From the NCBI GenBank assembly GCA_902546725.1, contig CACCLB010000006.1, positions 56,817-120,816 on the forward strand: a stretch of 64,000 nucleotides of DNA, written 5' to 3'. Of this stretch, positions 42,446-51,798 are shown one piece after another. Each line of letters opens with the position of its first letter. Positions within the stretch are counted from its first letter, which is position 1. A model generated the notes under the pieces. It worked only from the letters and a program-made list of their open reading frames with translations. It searched no databases and was not told the DNA's origin. The translations under genes were made by a program, and so were the position numbers. This stretch comes from an uncultured Bacteroidota bacterium. GTDB taxonomy: Bacteria; Bacteroidota; Bacteroidia; Flavobacteriales; Flavobacteriaceae.

Positions 42446-43486
42446 CTAGACATCATCATAATCAAGATGGATAGTCTCTGACTGAGCAATGGCTTGACAG
42501 CTCAGGACGAATCCTTCTTCAATTTCATCATCGGTAATAATTTGATTGGTGATCATGCTTGCCTTTCCCTCCTTTACTTTAGCGATACAACTACTGCAAA
42601 CCCCTCCTTGGCAGGAGTAAGGCACTTCTAGTTTTGCGCCTAGGGCGATATCCAATAGCGTTTTATCTGGAACCAGATCAAGCGTATGTGTAAGTTCGTC
42701 ACACGTAATTGTGAAGCGGCCTTTTTCAGCCTGGTTTTCAACTTCTACAGTATCTGAACTGGCAGTAAATAATTCAAAATATATACGGTCTTTGGAGGCT
42801 CCTTTGCGCTGTAGTTGCTCACTACTAGATATAATCATGGGTTCTGGGCCACACAAAAAGCTGTGATCGGGCAAACGGTTTTGTTGGTTGAGGACAAAAT
42901 TGATAACTGAAGGGTTGATTCTACCGAACAAAGCACCTTCTTCGCTGGATTGGCTAAAAACCCAATGTACACTCAGTTGCTCGGAGTACTTGGCTTCTAA
43001 ATCTTTTATTTCCTGATAAAACATCGTTTGTTCAGGGGATTTATTACCGTAGATTAAGGTGAACTTTTGTCCATATTTAGCAGCTAGAAAGGAGTTTAAT
43101 ATGGAAAATATGGGTGTAATCCCACTACCAGCAGCAATGGCCAGAAGGGTTCCCTCATTTTTGTCAGCTTCATAGACAAAACGACCTTCAGGGATACTTA
43201 CCTTTAGAGAGTCTCCAAGCTTTAAAGATTCATTGATATAGGTCGAAAAAACACCCTGATCTAGTTTTTTCACACCCACTCTTAGAGAGGGCTCATCAGG
43301 AGTAGAACACAAAGAGTAGGATCGTCTTACAACGACCTCATCTATGGTAGTTTCTAAAGAAACATATTGACCGGGAGTAAAGGTGTAGGATTCTTTTAAG
43401 GATTCAGGAACCTCTAAAGAGACAACCACAGCATCCGCTGAGGCACGATCAATTCCTGATACCCGTAGGGAATGAAATGAAGGCAT
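42446..43486 (-). CDS. Flavin and 2Fe-2S ferredoxin reductase (PaaE-like)
   Basis: This is a 346-residue fusion in the PaaE order: FAD domain (RRSYSLCST), NAD domain (IAAGSGITPIFSIL, then CGPEPMI) and a C-terminal plant-type ferredoxin domain with CQGGVCSSC and the distal Cys in LSCQA. It passes electrons from NAD(P)H to an oxygenase or other acceptor. No phenylacetate genes are near, so the partner is unknown. The start at 43486 (MPSFHSLRVSGI) is supported by a -7 box 11 bases upstream. It is divergent from the DUF5687 gene. Confidence 0.87.
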   Translation of the reverse strand: MPSFHSLRVSGIDRASADAVVVSLEVPESLKESYTFTPGQYVSLETTIDEVVVRRSYSLCSTPDEPSLRVGVKKLDQGVFSTYINESLKLGDSLKVSIPEGRFVYEADKNEGTLLAIAAGSGITPIFSILNSFLAAKYGQKFTLIYGNKSPEQTMFYQEIKDLEAKYSEQLSVHWVFSQSSEEGALFGRINPSVINFVLNQQNRLPDHSFLCGPEPMIISSSEQLQRKGASKDRIYFELFTASSDTVEVENQAEKGRFTITCDELTHTLDLVPDKTLLDIALGAKLEVPYSCQGGVCSSCIAKVKEGKASMITNQIITDDEIEEGFVLSCQAIAQSETIHLDYDDV

Positions 43487-43497
43487 AGCTTTTTTTG

Positions 43498-43505
43498 CAA
43501 ATGTA
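43498..43505 (-). promoter_or_regulatory. -7 box for the PaaE-like reductase
   Basis: Minus-strand TACATTTG, 11 bases before the ATG at 43486. Confidence 0.5.
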
Positions 43506-43552
43506 AAAAATATGCCTAAACTTGAGGAGAAATTAAAGCAAATAAAACCCAA

Positions 43553-45040
43553 ATGAAGTCTTTTTCACTTTTAGATTTTTTAAGTTTAAGCAAGAAAAAG
43601 TTTTTTCGTGCTCCCCAATGGCAGTTCAAACTTGCCATTAGAATCTTTTTGGGATTTGTAGTCCTTTATTTTCTAGTCGCTTTTCTATTTCTCGGAATAG
43701 GGGGCTATTATTTATTAAAAAAACAAAATCCAGAAACAGACCCTATATTCTTAATCAACTCATTCCTTGGACTTTATTTTGCAGTAGATTTACTCATCCG
43801 CTATTTCTTTCAGGCCATACCGGTTACTGAAGTAAAGGCACTTTTACTTCTCCCGATTACAAAAAGAGGGATTGTTCGTGGAGTATTACTTCGTTCTTTA
43901 GGATCAATTTTTAATGCCGTACCCTTGGTTGTTTTACTTCCATTTTGCATAGTCCACAGTATTGAAAACGGGATGACGTATTCAGTTTGGATTTGGTTTC
44001 TATCGATTATATGCCTCTACCTTAGCGCCAATTATTTGACTTTTCTGATAAACAAAAGCAATAAAATTGCAGCTGTTTTTTTAGGAGTTTTTACCATAGG
44101 TTACTTTCTCGATTATTTTTTTAGTTTTTCAATATCTCACTATTTTGGGATGGGCTTGGAATTCATTTATACCAACCTCTATTGGGCAGCAGTACCAGTC
44201 GTCATTTTATCTACATCCATTTTATTAGCAGATAAATTTTTAAGGCGGCAGCTTTTTTTGGATAAGGGATTAAGCAAAAAGAAGGAACGGATCATCGGAT
44301 CTAATCTAGATTTCTTTGACCGATGGGAACGGATGGGGTTTTTCTTAAAAAACGATTTGCGATTAATCATACGCAATATTAGAGCGAGACAGGTTGTGCT
44401 AATGGGGGTATTATTTCTCTTTTACGGTTTATTTTTCTTTACTCAAGACCAGTACTCTGAAATGCCTTCAATGCTTGTTTTTGCAGGTTTATTTATCACT
44501 GGAGGATTTATGATAACCTTTGGTCAATACGTACCTGCTTGGGATAGTGAATATTATAGTTTTTTAATGTGCCAAAATTTATCTTATCGAAAATATTTGA
44601 AATCTAAACTGTATCTGATGATGTTTTCGGTAATCGTAAGTTCGATACTCTCACTACCATACCTTTTTTTTGGACCGAAGGTGATGTTAATCATAGGGGC
44701 ATCAGGAGTCTTTAATTTTGGTTTTGGCTCCGTGATTACTTTATACTCAGGGGCTTTCAATACCAATCCAATCAAACTAAACATCAAGGCAAAGGCATTC
44801 GAAAATACCCAAAACTTCAGCTTTATTCAATTGCTCTTTGTACTGCCAAAACTCATTCTACCCCTTCTTGTGTTTTATCTTCCCTATGCTTTTTTTGGTT
44901 TTTATGCGGGACTTCTTGGGCTTGCAGTTGTTGGCCTATTAGGGCTGATATTTCAAAAACAACTGTTGAATTTAATTGTAAAGACCTACCAAAAAAAGAA
45001 ATATCAAACTATCGGATCATTTAATAAATTAGTCTCATGA
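43553..45040 (+). CDS. DUF5687 family ABC permease-like protein
   Basis: This is a 495-residue membrane protein with about ten or more hydrophobic helices. The N-terminus LSLSKKKFFRAPQWQFKLAIR and ITKRGIVRGVLLRSLGS segments match the Bacteroidota DUF5687 family. The ATG of an ABC ATPase overlaps its stop by 4 bases, so it is most likely the permease of a two-gene ABC exporter. The substrate is unknown. Confidence 0.8.
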   Translation: MKSFSLLDFLSLSKKKFFRAPQWQFKLAIRIFLGFVVLYFLVAFLFLGIGGYYLLKKQNPETDPIFLINSFLGLYFAVDLLIRYFFQAIPVTEVKALLLLPITKRGIVRGVLLRSLGSIFNAVPLVVLLPFCIVHSIENGMTYSVWIWFLSIICLYLSANYLTFLINKSNKIAAVFLGVFTIGYFLDYFFSFSISHYFGMGLEFIYTNLYWAAVPVVILSTSILLADKFLRRQLFLDKGLSKKKERIIGSNLDFFDRWERMGFFLKNDLRLIIRNIRARQVVLMGVLFLFYGLFFFTQDQYSEMPSMLVFAGLFITGGFMITFGQYVPAWDSEYYSFLMCQNLSYRKYLKSKLYLMMFSVIVSSILSLPYLFFGPKVMLIIGASGVFNFGFGSVITLYSGAFNTNPIKLNIKAKAFENTQNFSFIQLLFVLPKLILPLLVFYLPYAFFGFYAGLLGLAVVGLLGLIFQKQLLNLIVKTYQKKKYQTIGSFNKLVS

Positions 45041-45732
45041 TAAATGCAACAAATCTTTCAAAAAAGTATTCAGGGCAAACAGTTTTAGAAATTCCAGACC
45101 TGGAGGTTCCCAAAGGGCAAAGATTCGGTTTAGTTGGAAATAACGGAGCTGGAAAAACAACCTTGTTCAGTTTATTTTTAGATTTGATTGAAGCCAGTAC
45201 TGGCAAGGTGACCATCAATCAAATTGACGTCCAAACGAGTGAAGAATGGAAACCTTATACTGCTGCATTTATAGACGAAAGTTATCTGATTGGCTATTTA
45301 ACAGCAGAGGAATACTACTATTTTTTGGGAAATTTAAGAGGAGTATCAAAGGAAGAGATCAACATTTGGGTTCAAGAGTTTGAACCCTTTTTCAACGGAG
45401 AGATATTGGGACAAAAAAAGTACTTGAGAGATCTGTCTAAAGGAAACCAAAAAAAGGCAGGAATCGTGGGGACATTAATCGGGAAACCAGAACTTGTGAT
45501 TTTAGATGAACCCTTTGCAAATCTAGACCCATCCACACAAATTCGGTTAAAAAAATTAATCAGGGATGAAGCAGAAAAGCATGGGACTACCTTTTTGATT
45601 TCAAGTCATGACTTGACTCATGTAACAGAAGTTTGCGATCGAATTGTTCTTTTGGAAAAAGGATTGGCAATCAAGGACATCGAAACTACACCAGAGACCT
45701 TGAAGGAGCTCGAATCCTATTTTTCAAATTAG
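45037..45732 (+). CDS. ABC transporter ATP-binding protein
   Basis: This is a 231-residue ATPase with Walker A GNNGAGKTTLF, signature LSKGNQKK, Walker B LVILDEPFANLDP and the switch His in SSHDLTH. The LSKGNQ form of the signature is common in exporters of the CcmA or antibiotic-export kind. It pairs with the DUF5687 permease at 43553-45040. A 57-base gap separates it from sprE. Confidence 0.93.
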   Translation: MINATNLSKKYSGQTVLEIPDLEVPKGQRFGLVGNNGAGKTTLFSLFLDLIEASTGKVTINQIDVQTSEEWKPYTAAFIDESYLIGYLTAEEYYYFLGNLRGVSKEEINIWVQEFEPFFNGEILGQKKYLRDLSKGNQKKAGIVGTLIGKPELVILDEPFANLDPSTQIRLKKLIRDEAEKHGTTFLISSHDLTHVTEVCDRIVLLEKGLAIKDIETTPETLKELESYFSN

Positions 45733-45789
45733 ATTTACTATTACATACTAAACCAAGAGTTTTTAAGTTATTAAGCTACAGTGATTTCT

Positions 45790-48276
45790 ATGTTTAAAAA
45801 GTATCTTTCTTTTTGGGTATTGTTGGTCTTGGTTGGGATGGTGTGGTCTTGTAGCACAACCAAAAAGGGGGTATTCAATAGACAATATTATGCCTTGACC
45901 ACAAAATACAATGTATTATTCAACGGCAAAGAGGCCTTTGCTGTAGGAGATGCAATTTTAGGACAGGCCTTTGAAGAAAATTTTTACGAATTACTTCCTG
46001 TTGAACCGATCAATTTGAGAGGAGAAAATTTTGATGAAACTACCATAGTTCCAGGTTTTGATCGGGCTGAAGAAAAAGCAGTTAAGGCCATTCAAAAGCA
46101 CTCCATTAAGATAGACGAAACCCAATACAACTCTCAGATTGATGAGGCGTATTTGTTGTTGGGAAAAGCGCGGTATTTTGACCGCAGGTTTTTCCCTGCT
46201 CTTGAGGCATTTAATTTTTTATTAGAGAGCGGGGCGAACCCATCGGTATATACAGAAGGGAAAATATGGAGGGAGAAAACAAATATTCGTCTTAATAATG
46301 TTGAGTTGGCTGTAGAAAACTTGGGGCCGCTAGTTCAATCATTGACATCAAAAAATAAGTTTTACCCGCTTGCAAACGCAACTTTAGCAGATGCATTTAT
46401 TCGGTTGCGTCAAATGGATTCTGCTTCGTTTTATATTCAAAGAGCCGCAGCGCATGAACCTAAAAGAAAAAACAGAGCTCGTTACCTCTTTATATCAGGG
46501 CAACTTTTAGAAGGCATGAATCAGCTTGACAGCGCCAGATTAGCCTATGTCATGATAAGCGAACTCAAACGTAAAGCACCGAGAAATATTTTGATCGAAG
46601 CAAAAATCAAGCAGAGCATATTAAATCCTTCGTTGGAATTTGAAGAAAAACAAGATGAAGTAGCGCGCTTGCTAAACAATTATGAAAACGAACCTTATGC
46701 ACACAGTATTCACAGTGCTTTGGCAAAAATGTACCTCAACCAAGGTGAAGATAGCTTAGCACTTGCATATTTTGATAAATCTCTACAAGCAGCAACGGTT
46801 GACAGCTATACAGAAATTCAAAATTATCAAGAGTTGGTCCGTTATTATTTTGAAAACGGATCTTATATCGAAACGGGACAGTATTTGGATCGTTTACTGT
46901 CATTTTTTGACCCTTCTTCAACCCGTTATAAACAATTAAGCCGCCAACTGGAAAACCTTTCTGATGTCATTATTTATGAAGAAACAGTAAAAGAGACGGA
47001 TAGTATTCTAAAAATTACAGCACTGTCTGATACTGAACAGCTTGACTATTTTCAGTCGTTCATTGATCAGAAATTACTTCTTGCAAAAAACGAATTAGAA
47101 GCCAAAGAAGACCGCAGTCGGTTTCAGCTCCTAGGAAGATCAAGCTCAACGTTTTACTTTTACAATTCAAATCTAATTTTACAAGGGAAGCAAAATTATT
47201 TAGCACGTTGGGGTAGTCGTCCCAATGTTGACAATTGGAGAAGTGCTTTGGCAATTGAGAACATCAATCAAGTCGATACGGCTTCATTGGAAAATATAAC
47301 CTTAAAGCCTCAAATAATACAGGAAACACCAGAAAATTTTGTCGCTTCACTTCCTCAATCAGAAGAGGAAAGAGACAGTATAAAAAGTCTGAATCACAGA
47401 GCTTACCTCCAGTTAGGAATGATTTATAAAGAAAAATTTAAAAATTATCCTTTAGCAGAAGAACGTTTGATGCATTTGATTTCTCAAGAGCCAGCGGACG
47501 AATTAAAAGTGCAAGCATTGTATCACTTATTTAGAATGGCATCAACTCAAAACGATCCTTTGGCAGCAGAGTACAAATCCATTCTCCTAGAAGAGTATCC
47601 ACAAACAGCCTTTGCTCAACTAATTTCTGATCCTGAAAATTTTGACAATTCGGAGCTGATTACCCCTGAAGCTCTTTATAAAGATATACTTGAATTATTT
47701 CAAAAGCAACAGTTTACAGAGGCTACAGAAGCAATTGAGCCTTTGATGATTTTAGCTAGCGGTAGTAGTATTGAACCTAAGGCGGCCTTATTGAAAGCTC
47801 ACATAAGCGGAAGGCTTAATGGGGTTGAAGCATGGAAATTGGCATTAGCAGATGTAACTAGTGCTTACAGCGCTACGGAGGAAGCAAAAAATGCAAAAGC
47901 CTTAATAGAGGAAATCGAAGCCTATGACGACTTAAAAGAAAGTGGTGTTGTTTACAAAAACTACAAATGGATTTTTCCATTTTTATCTTCAGAAATGAAA
48001 CAATCTCAGGATTTCTTTGAAGAGATTAAAACAAGCTTACAAACCGTAAAACAAAGATGGGAAGTGAGTCTTGATCCGTTTAACGAAGATTATATTTTTG
48101 TAGTTGTACACGGAATTAGAGACCCTAAGGAGGTTAAAAACATAGAAACAAATGGAGGACTAGTAGAGTTAATTCAACGAAATAGTGAGAATTTTGTAGC
48201 TTTAGCGTCCCAATATCGAACAATTTTAAAAAACAAGAACTGGAAACCCCATAAAGATGAAAGGATCAGAGACTAA
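45790..48276 (+). CDS. sprE: T9SS/gliding lipoprotein SprE (PorW)
   Basis: This is an 828-residue lipoprotein. The lipobox is MVWSCS with Cys at about residue 21, and the mature start GVFNRQYYALTTKYNVLFNG is what I recognise as the SprE/PorW family. Repeated TPR-like helix pairs (e.g. DEAYLLLGKARYFDRRFFPALEAF) run to the end. SprE/PorW is a periplasmic or inner-face component needed for type IX secretion and gliding. I took the ATG at 45790 rather than a GTG nine bases upstream. The bactofilin gene starts 20 bases before its end. Confidence 0.87.
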   Translation: MFKKYLSFWVLLVLVGMVWSCSTTKKGVFNRQYYALTTKYNVLFNGKEAFAVGDAILGQAFEENFYELLPVEPINLRGENFDETTIVPGFDRAEEKAVKAIQKHSIKIDETQYNSQIDEAYLLLGKARYFDRRFFPALEAFNFLLESGANPSVYTEGKIWREKTNIRLNNVELAVENLGPLVQSLTSKNKFYPLANATLADAFIRLRQMDSASFYIQRAAAHEPKRKNRARYLFISGQLLEGMNQLDSARLAYVMISELKRKAPRNILIEAKIKQSILNPSLEFEEKQDEVARLLNNYENEPYAHSIHSALAKMYLNQGEDSLALAYFDKSLQAATVDSYTEIQNYQELVRYYFENGSYIETGQYLDRLLSFFDPSSTRYKQLSRQLENLSDVIIYEETVKETDSILKITALSDTEQLDYFQSFIDQKLLLAKNELEAKEDRSRFQLLGRSSSTFYFYNSNLILQGKQNYLARWGSRPNVDNWRSALAIENINQVDTASLENITLKPQIIQETPENFVASLPQSEEERDSIKSLNHRAYLQLGMIYKEKFKNYPLAEERLMHLISQEPADELKVQALYHLFRMASTQNDPLAAEYKSILLEEYPQTAFAQLISDPENFDNSELITPEALYKDILELFQKQQFTEATEAIEPLMILASGSSIEPKAALLKAHISGRLNGVEAWKLALADVTSAYSATEEAKNAKALIEEIEAYDDLKESGVVYKNYKWIFPFLSSEMKQSQDFFEEIKTSLQTVKQRWEVSLDPFNEDYIFVVVHGIRDPKEVKNIETNGGLVELIQRNSENFVALASQYRTILKNKNWKPHKDERIRD

Positions 48277-48640
48277 CGGACAGTATAGCAAAATTGACCA
48301 AAACACCTCGTTAAAAGGAACCATAAAAGCGAAGACAGACATCAGGATTGATGGCTCTGTAGAAGGTAATGTCGAAACCACAGGGAAAGTAATTTTAGGT
48401 AAAGAAGCTAAAGTTTCAGGTGAGGTTTCATGTACTAACGCTGAGATAGAAGGCTTTTTTAAAGGGAAGCTTATGGTCTCTGGAATTTTGAGTTTAAAGA
48501 CCAACTCTAACGTAGAAGGAGAGGTATTGACTCAAAAGCTGATTGTTGAAGCAGGAGCGATCTTTAATGCCCAATGTAAAATGCAAACATCAGAGGAAGG
48601 CGTAAAGAAATTAAGAGACTCACATGAAAAAACAGCCTAA
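48257..48640 (+). CDS. Bactofilin family protein
   Basis: This is a 127-residue protein that forms a single beta-helix: TSLKGTIKAKTDIRIDGSVEGN, then repeated short turns to about residue 105, the polymer-forming DUF583 pattern. Bactofilins polymerise without nucleotide and organise cell-envelope or shape functions. It overlaps sprE by 20 bases and the next gene by 17, so it is in the middle of a coupled run that leads into ATP synthase genes. Confidence 0.9.
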   Translation: MKGSETNGQYSKIDQNTSLKGTIKAKTDIRIDGSVEGNVETTGKVILGKEAKVSGEVSCTNAEIEGFFKGKLMVSGILSLKTNSNVEGEVLTQKLIVEAGAIFNAQCKMQTSEEGVKKLRDSHEKTA

Positions 48641-48836
48641 TAAATGGCTCATTTTTTCAAGTCTAGCGTTTCAAATCGCCATCATTATGTATGGAGCGAT
48701 ACAATTTGGCACCTATTTAGATAGAACCTATACGCTTCCCAACAAGCTTGCTACTCTTTTATTATCGGGTTTTGGACTGCTCACCATTTTGTGGTTAATC
48801 TATCGCCAAAGCAAAAAATTCTGGGACAACGAATGA
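48624..48836 (+). CDS. AtpI/AtpZ-like protein
   Basis: This is a 70-residue protein with two membrane helices (about 10-27 and 41-60) and the pattern YGAIQFGTYLDRTYTLPN between them, as in AtpI/AtpZ gene products that sit at the start of ATP synthase operons and help assembly of the c-ring or act as Mg2+ carriers. It overlaps the bactofilin gene by 17 bases and the next gene by 4. Confidence 0.8.
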   Translation: MKKQPNKWLIFSSLAFQIAIIMYGAIQFGTYLDRTYTLPNKLATLLLSGFGLLTILWLIYRQSKKFWDNE

Positions 48837-49192
48837 AAAAATCCCTAAGCTTTATCATTTCACTTATCGTGCTCATGGGTGTTGGACTTGTTTTCCACCT
48901 TCAGTTTAATCCTCTAGCACAAACCTTTTTAATTCAAAGTTATGGGATTAATGCAGTTTTGGCATTAGTGGCTTTGGTCCTATTGGGATGGGGTATAGAC
49001 AAAAAGAAGAGCAACTTAGCAGTGCTTTACTTGTTTACTGTAGCACTCAAATTTAGCACCTATTTTATTTTCTTTCACCCAAAGTTTCATTTAGACGGGA
49101 TTCTTATTCGTCAAGAGTTTTATATTTTCTTTATCCCCTATGCATTGGGGTTAGTATTGGAAATTATCCTTCTTGCAAGACGATACAAATAG
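48833..49192 (+). CDS. Small membrane protein (DUF6168-like)
   Basis: This is a 119-residue protein with about four membrane helices and no motif. Its position between AtpI and atpB and its size match the DUF6168 genes that I remember before flavobacterial atpB. I took the ATG at 48833, which overlaps the previous stop as ATGA. The function is unknown; an assembly role like AtpI/UncI is inferred from position only. A 158-base gap with a -7 box follows. Confidence 0.7.
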   Translation: MKKSLSFIISLIVLMGVGLVFHLQFNPLAQTFLIQSYGINAVLALVALVLLGWGIDKKKSNLAVLYLFTVALKFSTYFIFFHPKFHLDGILIRQEFYIFFIPYALGLVLEIILLARRYK

Positions 49193-49308
49193 GGACAAAA
49201 GAGCACAGAAAGTCTCTGTATAAGAAGTCATTTTATTCTAAAAACCACCCCTTATTTAAAAGAAATTCAAAAAAGCATTTAATTGTTTCTTTATTTATTC
49301 GAAAGCCT

Positions 49309-49316
49309 TACATTTG
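49309..49316 (+). promoter_or_regulatory. -7 box TACATTTG for the atpBEFHAG operon
   Basis: TACATTTG ends 34 bases before the atpB ATG, giving the structural genes a promoter separate from the upstream atpI region. A TTG lies 23 bases before the box. Confidence 0.5.
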
Positions 49317-49350
49317 CAGCGCTTAAAAACACTATTTATAATAACGTTTT

Positions 49351-50451
49351 ATGCCGTCAGCGCTTAACAAATTTATCCTTTTTTCTGTCCTCTTGGCAGC
49401 ATTGTTTTCAGCGCCTCATAATCTGTATGCTAAAGATAGCGAAACACCCAAAGATTTAAAGACAGAAATAAAAGAGTATATTTCTCATCACCTTGAAGAC
49501 GCTTACGATTTCAGGTTGTTTTCTTACACCAACGATCAGGGAAAGCACGTTTACATCGGCATTCCGTTACCTGTCATACTTTGGGATGAAGGCTTACAAA
49601 CTTTTTCTTCGACCAAACTTCATCACGGTGAAGAGGTTGCTCATGTCGGTTCAAATTATTACAAATTAGAGCACGGTAAAATATATAAGACAGATGAGGT
49701 GGGGACTATCAACTATGATGAATCCCATCACGCTACTAACATTGCGCCTCTTGACCTATCCATTACAAAAGGAGTTGTCAGTATGTTATTGATCGCCTTT
49801 TTAATGTTCTGGTTGTTTACATCACTCGCTAAAACCTATGCTGCTAATGGAGGGGTTCCAGCTGGGGTAGGACGCTTTTTTGAACCCATTGTTCTATACA
49901 TACGCGATGATATTGCAAGACCAAACATTGGTGAAAAAAAATACATGAAGTATATGAACTTCCTGTTAACGGTCTTTTTCTTTGTTTGGTTTTTAAACCT
50001 CTTAGGGCTTACTCCACTAGGAGTAAATGTAACTGGGAATATTGCAGTCACTTTTGGATTGGCACTTTTAACCTTTTTAATTACAAATTTTACCGGGACA
50101 AAAGATTATTGGCTTCACCTTTTTGATCCATTAGGATCCTCAATGAAGTGGTATGCCAAAATACCCTTGTACATTATTTTAATTCCTATCGAAGTGTTAG
50201 GAATATTTATAAAACCCTTTTCACTATTGATTCGTCTGTATGCAAACATGCAAGCAGGACATATTGTATTGATGAGTTTGATAGGGTTGATGTTTATTTT
50301 TAAAAGTTGGTTGGGAAGTCCATTATCCTTTGGATTGGCCTTTGCAATCTCTTTGATAGAATTGTTAGTGGCTTTGTTACAAGCCTATATTTTCACGATG
50401 CTTTCAGCACTCTATTTCGGCTTTGCCGCAGAGGAACACGAGCATCATTAA
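49351..50451 (+). CDS. atpB: ATP synthase F0 subunit a
   Basis: This is a 366-residue subunit a. The N-terminus has a signal-like segment (FILFSVLLAALFSAP) and a long periplasmic extension of about 120 residues, usual in Bacteroidota. The membrane part has the critical Arg in LLIRLYANMQAGH and the final helices. It forms the proton half-channels at the inner membrane. It begins the structural operon after a -7 box. Confidence 0.95.
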   Translation: MPSALNKFILFSVLLAALFSAPHNLYAKDSETPKDLKTEIKEYISHHLEDAYDFRLFSYTNDQGKHVYIGIPLPVILWDEGLQTFSSTKLHHGEEVAHVGSNYYKLEHGKIYKTDEVGTINYDESHHATNIAPLDLSITKGVVSMLLIAFLMFWLFTSLAKTYAANGGVPAGVGRFFEPIVLYIRDDIARPNIGEKKYMKYMNFLLTVFFFVWFLNLLGLTPLGVNVTGNIAVTFGLALLTFLITNFTGTKDYWLHLFDPLGSSMKWYAKIPLYIILIPIEVLGIFIKPFSLLIRLYANMQAGHIVLMSLIGLMFIFKSWLGSPLSFGLAFAISLIELLVALLQAYIFTMLSALYFGFAAEEHEHH

Positions 50452-50502
50452 AGCATACACAGTCATGTGTCTAAAAAGAATGTTTAATTTAAATTTATAA
50501 CT

Positions 50503-50694
50503 ATGGAAATTCCAGTAATGGTAGGTGCCGGTTTAGTAGTAATCGGAGTAGGTATGGGAATCGGTAGAATCGGTGGTTCTGCAATGGAGGCCATTGGCCG
50601 TCAACCAGATGCTTACGGTAAGATTCAAACAGCAATGTTAATTGCTGCCGCTCTTGTAGAGGGAATTGGTTTTGCTGCATTATTTGCGGTATAA
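50503..50694 (+). CDS. atpE: ATP synthase F0 subunit c
   Basis: This is a 63-residue hairpin of two membrane helices. The first is glycine rich (GAGLVVIGVGMGIGRIGGSA), the polar loop is GRQPDA, and the ion-binding Glu is in LVEGIGF. There is no Ser or Thr directly after the Glu and no Na+-type Gln cluster, so the ring is expected to use protons. Confidence 0.95.
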   Translation: MEIPVMVGAGLVVIGVGMGIGRIGGSAMEAIGRQPDAYGKIQTAMLIAAALVEGIGFAALFAV

Positions 50695-50740
50695 ACAACA
50701 TATTCCTTTACAGAGGTACTTTAACGCAAAGTTTTAAACG

Positions 50741-51241
50741 ATGGAAAAATTAATAAGTGAGTTTTCTATAGGCCTGTTTTTTTGGCAATCAATGATTTTC
50801 ATTGGACTGCTTTTTCTTTTAAGAAAATACGCATGGGGTCCTATTTTGAGTGCGGTAAACCAACGCGAAACTTCGATCAAAGACGCCCTAGCTTCGGCAG
50901 AAGCTGCGCGAACTGAAATGGAAAGTTTGCAATCGGATAACCAACGCATTTTAAAAGAAGCACGTGCTGAAAAAGAAGCATTGCTCAAAGAAGCACACAG
51001 TACTCGTGCTGATTTGATCAATACAGCTAAAGAAGAAGCACAAGCTGAAGCAGATAAAATTCTGACACAAGTACAGGAAGCCATCCAAAATGAAAAACGT
51101 GCGGCAATAAACGAGCTAAGAGAACAAGTTGGCTCTATTGCAATGGACATAGCGGAAAAAGTGCTTCAAAAAGAATTGGAAAACAAAGACAAACAAGTTC
51201 AATTGATCGACCAATTGATACAAGATTCTGATCTGAAATAA
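50741..51241 (+). CDS. atpF: ATP synthase F0 subunit b
   Basis: This is a 166-residue stator subunit with one N-terminal membrane helix (about 10-28, ending in LLRKYAWGPI) and a long charged coiled coil. It links F0 to the delta subunit. It shares one base with atpH (TAATG). Confidence 0.94.
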   Translation: MEKLISEFSIGLFFWQSMIFIGLLFLLRKYAWGPILSAVNQRETSIKDALASAEAARTEMESLQSDNQRILKEARAEKEALLKEAHSTRADLINTAKEEAQAEADKILTQVQEAIQNEKRAAINELREQVGSIAMDIAEKVLQKELENKDKQVQLIDQLIQDSDLK

Positions 51242-51786
51242 TGAAAGTAACTCGAGCTTCACTTCGTTACGCCAAAGCAACTTTAGCATTTGCTGAAGAT
51301 GCGGATTCATCACAAAAGGTTTCTGATGATATGCAGGCGCTTTCAGCATTAATGAAGGAAAATGAGGAATTGAGCTCGGTAATGGAAAACCCAATGCTGG
51401 CTGCCGAGAAGAAAAAAGTAATTCTCAACGAGCTTTTGCCCAATGCGAGCGCTCAAACACAAAAACTTTTTTCTCTTTTAGCAAGGAACAACAGAATGGA
51501 ATTATTAGGAGGCACCTGCGAGCAGTACATTGAATTATTTGCCGCTCAAAAGGGGGAGGTAAAAGCAATAGTTACAACAGCAATTGCTTTGACAGCTGAA
51601 TTGAAACAACAAGTTTTGCAGGAAGCGAAAAAGCTTTCAGATAAAAAAGCAATTCTGGAAAACAAGATTGATCCATCCATTATTGGAGGGTATATTCTTA
51701 AGATTGGTGACATGCAATACGATGCAAGTGTATCGAACCAGCTGAACACAATCAAAACTACATTAACAAAAACGAACTCGATCTAA
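51241..51786 (+). CDS. atpH: ATP synthase F1 subunit delta
   Basis: This is a 181-residue stator subunit of usual length. The N-terminal helical domain begins ASLRYAKATLAFAED, and the C-terminal end has the family pattern IDPSIIGGYILKIGDMQYD. It connects subunit b to alpha. It starts on the last base of atpF and is followed after 12 bases by atpA. Confidence 0.94.
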   Translation: MKVTRASLRYAKATLAFAEDADSSQKVSDDMQALSALMKENEELSSVMENPMLAAEKKKVILNELLPNASAQTQKLFSLLARNNRMELLGGTCEQYIELFAAQKGEVKAIVTTAIALTAELKQQVLQEAKKLSDKKAILENKIDPSIIGGYILKIGDMQYDASVSNQLNTIKTTLTKTNSI

Positions 51787-51798
51787 AGCATATTGATC